A stretch of 64,000 nt of DNA from Loripinus fragilis (taxonomy: Eukaryota; Mollusca; Bivalvia; Lucinida; Lucinidae), in assembly GCA_964019695.1 (NCBI GenBank), contig OZ026514.1, positions 99,874,845-99,938,844 of the forward strand. The letters are read 5' to 3'. Below the pieces are notes generated by a model. That model ran no database searches, had not been told where the DNA came from, and saw only the letters and a list, made by a program, of their open reading frames with translations. The first letter of the stretch is position 1. Each line of letters starts with the position of its first letter. The translations under genes were made by a program, and so were the position numbers. Shown here in pieces: positions 58,100 through 64,000 of this stretch.

Positions 58100-59797
58100 A
58101 ACTAGAGGACCTGACGGTCCTGAAGTGCTCACCTGATCTCCTTAATAATGTTAAAATAGGTCAAGATCAACTACGGCTTATAATGAAACTTATTTTGTTT
58201 TACGGGGGTTGCGACAATTTTGGTCAAGTGACCTAAAACAATCTAATCAATACTCCATCAAACAGCCCAGTTATTTCTGAGGAAAAGATGTTTAGATAGG
58301 TATGTGACAGTCCAAATGAATGGCCTTGGATAAAAAGGTCACAGGTCAGCTTCATATTTGGTACTTATATAAAACCCTTGTCTCATTAGGTTAAACATTT
58401 CTTGCAAGTATTATGATTTCGGCCTCAACAGTTATAGAAAAGTGAACATTTCAAGATTTTTCCCAAATAAATGCATTTGGAATCAAATTTTACCTTGCTA
58501 TAAATTAGGTCAAGGTCAACCTAGATTCATCATTTGTGCAAATCTGGTAGGGCCCACATCCCCAATGCTACATACCAAGTCCCAAGGCCATTGGCCTTTT
58601 GGTTCCAGAGAAGAAGATATTTAAGGGTATTTACTATATATGGGCGTGGTGGCCATCTTGGTCATGTGACCAGTAAAATTGGTATAAATTTTGGCTAACC
58701 TTTTATAAGTAGTCTTCATATGAAATTTGAGTTCAAATGGCCTAGTGGTTTTTGAGGAAACTATGTTTTAATGTGTTGATAGGACTCCAATATGAGGGAC
58801 CTTGGCTGAAAAGTTAAAGGTCAACCTTGACCTTTGAAACTTATTTATAGCCATTGTCTCATTTGGTTTAACATATCAAGTGAGAATAATGACTTTGGCC
58901 TCAACAGTTTTCATAAAATGGAATTTTCAAAAAAATCCCATTTAAATGCATTAGGAAGCAAATTTGACATTGGCGTTAAGTAGGTCAAGGTCAACTTAGG
59001 TTCATCATTTGAACAAACTTGGTAGGTCCCACATCCCCAATGCTACATACCAAGTCCCAAGGTCATCGGCCTTCTGATTCTGGAGAAGAAGATTTTTAAA
59101 TGTTTTTTACCATATATGGGCATGGAGGTCATCTTGGTCATGTGACCAAAATATTAAGCATAAATTTTGGCTAACTTATCATAATGAGCGTCACATGAAA
59201 TTTGCGTTCAATTGGGCCAATGGTTTGTGAGAAAACTATATTTTAATATATTGATGGGACCCCAATATGAGCGACCTAAGCTGAAAGGTCAAAGGTCAAC
59301 CTTGACCTTTTGAACTTATTTTTAACCATTGTCTCATTAGGGTCAACATATCAAGTGAGAATAATGACTAAAGCTTCCACAGTTTTCAAAAAAATCAATT
59401 TTTCAGAAAATTTCCCATTTAAATGCATTAGGAAGCAAATTTGACCTTGACGTTAAGTAGATAAAGGTCAACCTAGAATCATCATTTGAACAAACTTGGT
59501 AGGCCCCACAACCCCAATGCTACAAACCAAGTCCCAAGGTCATCGGCCTTCTGGTTCTGGAGAAGAAGATTTTTGAAGGGTTTTTACCATATATGGGTGT
59601 GGCGGCCATCTTGGTCATGTGACCATGACCATTTGAACAAACTTTCGTTCCCCCATCCTAAGGAGTCTCCATATGAAATATGAGTTCAACTGGCCCAGTA
59701 GTTTCAGAGGATAAGATGTTTGAAAATGTTGACGGACAACGGACGCCGGAGTCACTGGTATACTATTAGCTCACCAATGGCTCAGGTGAGCTAATAA
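58100..59797 (+). mobile_element. 1.7-kb nonautonomous element, copy 2
   Basis: Same order of parts as 47327-49000: the opening hairpin 'agaggacctgacggtcct', internal units of about 460-470 bp with 'taggtcaaggtcaac', the tail 'ggacaacggacgccggagtc', and the closing 'agctcacc' ... 'ggtgagct'. Diverged by substitutions and small indels. Confidence 0.82.
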
Positions 59798-59960
59798 ACA
59801 ATTGATATCCTAAATATTGACCATAAAAAAATCAGAAATCCACTCGTCACTGAAATGAGCAGACATTTCAACAGCAAATATAACCCTGCCATTTCATAAG
59901 ACTTCTCTTTTGAGGCTAAACAGATGTCTGATTTCTGTTTTTACAGTCAAAATTCTAATT

Positions 59961-60189
59961 TGAGCTGAGGCATGAGATTTCCAACAATGTGCTTTGTGCG
60001 ACCAGGAAAGGCTCAGACCAGCCTGCGCATATGCACAGTCTGATCAAAGCCTTTGCTAGTCGCTTGAATATTCTATGACTGTTAAGGTACTGACTGGAGT
60101 TTCTAAGCTCAAAAGGAGGCTGCACAGGCTCGTCTGAGTCTACACTTGTCAAAATACCACATTGTTGGAAATCACATGTCACGGCTCAT
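59961..60189 (+). mobile_element. MITE-A, near-full copy
   Basis: 'gagctgaggcatgagatttc' ... 'ggaaatcacatgtcacggctc'. Confidence 0.85.
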
Positions 60190-60210
60190 TTATGATCCAA
60201 TTTATGATGT

Positions 60211-60412
60211 TTTTGTTTATTTGATTTGATTTTTTACGTACCATCAACAATATTTCAGTTATGTAGGGGTGGGTCTTCCTGGGTTGTACCAGTACTAAGC
60301 TAGGATGAATGTGTCTTGCTCAAGGATACAACGCAGTGACACCGGTGTGGCTCGAACCCGTGGCCTCGCTGTCTCGAGTCAAGCACTCTACCACTGAGCC
60401 ACTGTGCTCTCT
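60211..60412 (-). mobile_element. SINE family 1, full length with target duplication
   Basis: The reverse complement has 'gtggctcagtggtagagtgc', 'cgggttcgagccacaccgg' (better B box than the 17081 copy) and the usual body and tail. It is flanked by the exact 11-bp duplication atttatgatgt at 60200-60210 and 60413-60423. Confidence 0.92.
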
Positions 60413-60835
60413 ATTTATGATGTCAAATGTCTATTTGTGGCAGAAGAAAATTGTCATTTGGGATTTGGACCAGCATACAAAATTTTGATACTTATTGCAT
60501 ATGCTTAAAACCCTTCTCTAAATCTTTGCATGCGGGGTAATTTTTCATGCTTTTGATGTCATCTGCTGACTTTTTTTCTAAATTAACTTTTTTCAAAAAA
60601 AAAAACTTTCAGGAACACTATCAAAGTGTCAAACGGTTTGGTTCCTGATCAGGACCGGCAGACATTCTGTCGGTCCTGATCTGGGTCCCAACTGTTGCAA
60701 AAGTTAGCAAAGGAAAGAGTTAGTGATAAGCACATAGCTATCTTATGGGATAGAGGCCTAGAGATTGGCCTGAGCCTTTATAGTTGTGTGCAAGCAGTTA
60801 AGGCTCTGGTCTTTCTCCTCCCTTCTGCTGAATTA
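60413..60835. other. Noncoding with one hairpin
   Basis: Contains the foldback at 60640-60705 ('cctgatcaggaccggcagac' with 'gtcggtcctgatctggg'), a member of the shared-outer-stem family. Otherwise nothing is identified. Confidence 0.5.
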
Positions 60836-60996
60836 TTTAAGAAGGGTTGTTGTCAGTTACAAACGAAAGTATGTGCACAAAGTACTGGTTAACCGCTTGT
60901 TCAAGCTTGCCCAGGAAAAAGTGTGGTTAGGTGAAATGACCATCCCGCCATGACCGTAGCTGTTGCCTGGGATGTAAAGCAACAAAACAAAAACAA
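60836..60996 (+). mobile_element. SINE family 2, 3' part
   Basis: 'gttgttgtcagttacaaacg', 'aagtactggttaaccgcttg', 'ggaaaaagtgtggttaggtg' and the end 'gcctgggatgtaaagcaaca'. This is the inverse of the right order seen at 52513-52797. Confidence 0.75.
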
Positions 60997-61204
60997 AGGC
61001 TCTGGCAATTCACTGTCGCCGCTGAGTCTTTCTGCTGGCAAAAAACAACAAGTACTAAAATCTCGTGCTGGCTCATTTTAACATTATACTTTATAAAGAT
61101 TTCTACTATTTTATGCTTAAAGGGCAGAAACTCTATAATTTGACACTGACAGTATTTTTAGAGCTGATTAGGCCTGATGTGTCAAATTTAAATATTAGAA
61201 ATTA

Positions 61205-61430
61205 TATTAAAAAAAGTAAGTAAGGGTGCAAAGATCAGGAATCGATACAATCAAGCACGACACCCGACCCAGAATACCATTGGGAAAGTGACAAACTCAC
61301 AGTTAGACACCACAAACGAGGGCCAAGATGTCAGCCCTTTCCCAGCTGGTGACCACAAGGCACATATAAACAGACGCGCACAAAGGCATAGCAAACACAA
61401 GACAGAAGAAACTTAAAAAAAAAAATCCCC
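61205..61430 (-). mobile_element. Retroelement 3' tail, fragment
   Basis: Matches 830-1040 in order and orientation: 'atcgatacaatcaagca', 'ttcccagctggtgaccacaa'. Confidence 0.8.
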
Positions 61431-61814
61431 TCCAAAAATTAAGAAAGGATTTATTTGTCTTTGCTGCAGTTGTGAAAGACCCAATAATGTTAAAATGAGC
61501 CAGCACATGAGATTTTAGTACTTGTTGTTTATGCCAGCAGAAGGACTCAGCGACGGAGACGGACATGTGAACATACATACAAGTCCAATGCAATAATTAT
61601 GTCCTCTCCACTTTTTTTATCTGGAGGCCTGATATATCTACACTATTCATTTTTTACGGTAAGCCCCAACAGTATAGCTCAATAATACATGGGCCTCATC
61701 ACGAGAAAACACAATTTTATTACATTGGAAAAACAAAGGCGCAGATCAGCCTGCACATCTGTGCTGGCTTATCAGTGCCTTTGTTATTCACTCTCTGCAA
61801 AGTATGATAGCTTA

Positions 61815-62048
61815 ACCGGCTACTAGCACAATTTCAATATTCAACTGAGTACGATATTTTAACTGCTCATAAAAACTAAAATACTAACAAATATAAAAGT
61901 GTCTTGCTTTAGGTCTCTCAGACATTGTATTTATCGTGCTTATAAATGTTAAAATATCAACAATTGCTGACATTTTAACTTTTATGAGCCGGATAAATTT
62001 TGTGCTCAGCTGAGTTGAGCATGAAAAAAGTTTTATAACCTCGGGGCC
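61815..62048. mobile_element. Palindromic MITE-D, partial copy
   Basis: Contains 'aactgctcataaaaacta', the central 'tcaacaattgctga' and the right end 'gagcatgaaaaaagttttat'. The left end is lost. Confidence 0.75.
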
Positions 62049-62125
62049 TAATTGCAGACATGGAAGAAAGATTTTCTCGCACTGAGGCCCCTATTGCCAC
62101 ATCATCACCCATCCTATTGTCTTAC

Positions 62126-62212
62126 CTTTTCTGTTACATCAAGGAAAAAGTCCCTAACTTCTTTACTGTGGTTTAAGCCATAAGCTATGTTGATAATGGC
62201 TTTGGACATGTT
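62126..62212 (-). CDS. Minus-strand gene, exon 2, unknown product
   Basis: 87 bp, exactly 29 codons, between acceptor 'attttcttcatttctag' (62213 up) and donor AAG/gtaagac (62125 down). It reads NMSKAIINIAYGLNHSKEVR, then DFFLDVTEK, in phase 0 at both ends, and continues directly into the exon at 56889-56986. Both splice sites are close to consensus. The product is not recognised. A helical-repeat or N-terminal region of a large protein is a guess. Confidence 0.65.
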
Positions 62213-62271
62213 CTAGAAATGAAGAAAATATATGTGATTTATCGGACATTCTTGACATTTTAAAGAAATCA

Positions 62272-62380
62272 TTAATCCTGAAAGCACCACCTAGAATTTG
62301 TAGCAGACATTTTTAAATTTTGTTGCTTAAAGAAACCAATTCAGGCTTGATATTGCCTGTGAATGATATGCTAGTAAATG
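62272..62380. mobile_element. MITE-C, truncated copy
   Basis: 'ttaatcctgaaagcaccacc' followed by 'gtagcagacatttttaaatt' corresponds to the left half of MITE-C. The right half is missing. Confidence 0.55.
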
Positions 62381-62819
62381 ATTCAGAAATCGGCCTCAAT
62401 GTGAGAAAACCTGTATTTGGAGTTGCTGATAGTGAGACTCGAACCAGTCTGCTAAGCTACAGAGACTAGAAAATTAAAATTTAACATGTAGCAATTTTAA
62501 CTATCAAACTCTTCAGAGAGTGAATAACATAGGCGCTTATCAGACTGAGTGGATGTGCAGGCTGGTCTGCATCTTTGTTGTTCACATACAACAAAGTCAG
62601 GTTTTCTTGTGCTGAAACCCGTATAATATCAAGCAGGAATTGAAGAACTTATTTTTGTCTGTTGCAGTTGAGATCAACACCTTAAGCATTAATACATTTT
62701 TTAACCCTTTTCTTAACTCACTGTTTGAAAGATGGTTATTGCAAAGGGGATTTTAGCCAATGAGATGAACTATCCCCTTTAAGAAGAATTGCATTACCAT
62801 TAAAAACCTAGGCTAATGA
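62381..62819. repeat. Dispersed repeat fragment
   Basis: 62390-62600 shares 'ttatcagactgagtggatgt' and 'gcaggctggtctgcatcttt' type text with 49990-50290. The remainder is unassigned. Confidence 0.5.
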
Positions 62820-63350
62820 GATGGTAGGGGCCTGATGCTTTGGCTGTTGTCAGGCCACACCTGGGTTTACCTGTTGGATTTCTTTTGCACTGGTATTCAA
62901 TTTTATTTACTGTTGAGTCCTTATTTTTGCTTTATCTCCTTTTTATATCTTGATTGATATGTTCTAGGAGATGATGCATTGATAAGTTAGGGGTCTTTCA
63001 TGCAAACCAAACATCTATGTGTCTTGATCCACATCTGAATCTGAACTAAGGGTGAGGTTGGTGCACCGTTAAACCGGTTTAAGCCCTCCAGTAAAATACT
63101 TTTACTGACCGTTCCAAGGTGGTGCTTCTTTTGTGGATCATTTATGTTATTTCTGTTTTGTTTTGTTATGCTTTCTTACACGTCTGTTTGTTGATGCCTT
63201 CTGGTCACCTGCTGGGAAAGGGCTGACCTCTTGGCTCTCTTTGTGATGTCTAATTATGCGTTTTCACTTTCCCATTGGTATCCTGGGTCAGATGTGGTGC
63301 TTGATTGTATCGATTCCTGATCTTTACCCTCTTTCTTACTTTTATTAATC
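62820..63350 (+). mobile_element. Retroelement 3' tail, opposite orientation
   Basis: Runs from 'gagatggtaggggcctgatg' to 'attgtatcgattcctgatct', the inverse of 820-1375 over most of its length. No coding part is attached. Confidence 0.8.
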
Positions 63351-63544
63351 AGGTCACTGTCTCACCATGCCCACAACTGATTTCTATCTTCGTTAGCTTT
63401 ACAAGAGACTGGCACAAGGCATACCACGTGGCGATACAGTGACCAAATAGCTGTATAATACATATCTTGGAGACATAGATCTAGATATTGTGATTATTTT
63501 CTTAACTGTCCTCTTAAACATAAGGGCCAGACAACAATTTGAGA

Positions 63545-63665
63545 AAGTATGTGCACTGAGTACTGCTTTTAACACCGCTTAGTCTAAGGTTCCAAGGGAA
63601 AAAAGTGTGGCTAGGTTAACATGACCATAGCTGTTCACTGTGACATCAAATCACAAACCAAACAA
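63545..63665 (+). mobile_element. SINE family 2, 3' part
   Basis: 'agtatgtgcactgagtactg', 'aaaaaagtgtggctaggtta', 'atgaccatagctgttcactg', as in 60836-60996. Confidence 0.65.
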
Positions 63666-63799
63666 AACATCAGAATTTGGTATTATCACATATTCATAAA
63701 TTCACCATTTAAACCAGAACTAGATGATCTCTGATCTGAAACTGATGTATTTCAAATTCAATTTAACTCTACCTACAAGTGCCATCTGCTGATACCCTT

Positions 63800-63870
63800 T
63801 GCAAACAGATTGGATCCAGAACAGGCCCGACAAAATGTCGGGCCTGATCTGGATCCAACCTGTTTGGCAC
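63800..63870. repeat. Foldback hairpin with shared outer stem
   Basis: 'gcaaacagattggatccaga' plus 'acaggcccgacaaaatgtcgggcctg' folds on 'atctggatccaacctgtttg'. Confidence 0.8.
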
Positions 63871-63986
63871 TCAATTGGTATTCCTAAAAGAATTTTTCGA
63901 AAAAGTTGATTTTGAAAAAAATCAGCAGACAACAAAAAACATGAAAAATTCCCCCGGGGGGCAAAGGATTAAATTTTGGCAGGTAC

Positions 63987-64000
63987 CTTCGAGCTGTCAG
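63987..64000 (-). CDS. Minus-strand gene, exon 1 fragment at the window edge
   Basis: On the minus strand CTGACAGCTCGAAG is followed by gtacctgcc, a moderate donor. Ending in phase 0 (...GAC AGC TCG AAG) it fits the phase 0 start of the exon at 62212. The exon continues outside the window. Only 14 bases are visible, so this rests on context. Confidence 0.35.

Noticed and set aside
60340..60410. tRNA gene
   Set aside because: The tRNA-like sequence is the head of a SINE with its own tail and an 11-bp target duplication.

Overview
The window is eukaryotic nuclear DNA from an invertebrate, most likely a bivalve mollusc. The evidence is AT-rich sequence, very long introns or intergenic space, tRNA-derived SINEs, many families of short inverted-repeat elements, dispersed repeats carrying AGGTCAAGGTCA motifs and GGACGGACGG tails, and an RNF213-like giant gene of a type expanded in bivalves. 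The species assignment is inference.

Coding content is sparse. The main gene is a single 11.85-kb exon on the + strand (5123-16979) encoding about 3,950 residues of an RNF213-like protein: N-arm, AAA+ core with two intact P-loop/Walker B modules plus a third P-loop-like site, then the E3 shell with a divergent RZ zinc cluster. It enters through a splice acceptor at 5121-5122 and has no initiator ATG, so about the first 1,100 residues should lie in exons upstream of the window. Its stop codon coincides with the first bases of an inserted TA-flanked transposon (16977-17663). A second gene, not visible as a long ORF, lies on the - strand between about 64.0 and 53.7 kb. It is supported by three short exons with consensus splice sites and compatible phases (62126-62212, 56889-56986, 53710-53791), plus a probable donor at the right window edge. 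I do not recognise its product.

The rest is repeats. Layout: 0.8-2.2 kb decayed Penelope-like reverse transcriptase; 2.2-3.2 kb repeats with TGACCTTGACCTT; 5.1-17.0 kb RNF213-like exon; 17.0-17.7 kb inverted-repeat element containing a SINE; 18.2-22.3 kb 27-bp satellite, segmentally duplicated together with a CAG...CTG element; 23.3-28.9 kb a tyrosine-recombinase element with split direct repeats (A1-genes-B1-A2-B2) carrying a SAP-domain ORF and a dead recombinase, interrupted by a 1.9-kb TAC-trinucleotide array that has its own inverted termini; 29-34 kb several DNA transposons and MITEs; 34.2-43.4 kb a 135-bp dimeric tandem repeat, homogenised in its core and decayed outward, invaded by MITEs; 43.9-47.2 kb patchwork duplications and hairpins; 47.3-49.0 and 58.1-59.8 kb two copies of a 1.7-kb element; 52.9-53.7 kb minisatellite; 55.2-56.7 kb 191-bp tandem repeats; 57.4-58.1 kb a TTAA-flanked element; 61.2-63.4 kb more retroelement tails.

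The most interesting items are the split-direct-repeat recombinase element apparently lacking reverse transcriptase, the RNF213-like exon without a recognisable RING and with a transposon-supplied stop, the hidden minus-strand gene, and a family of hairpins sharing one outer stem around different inner stems.
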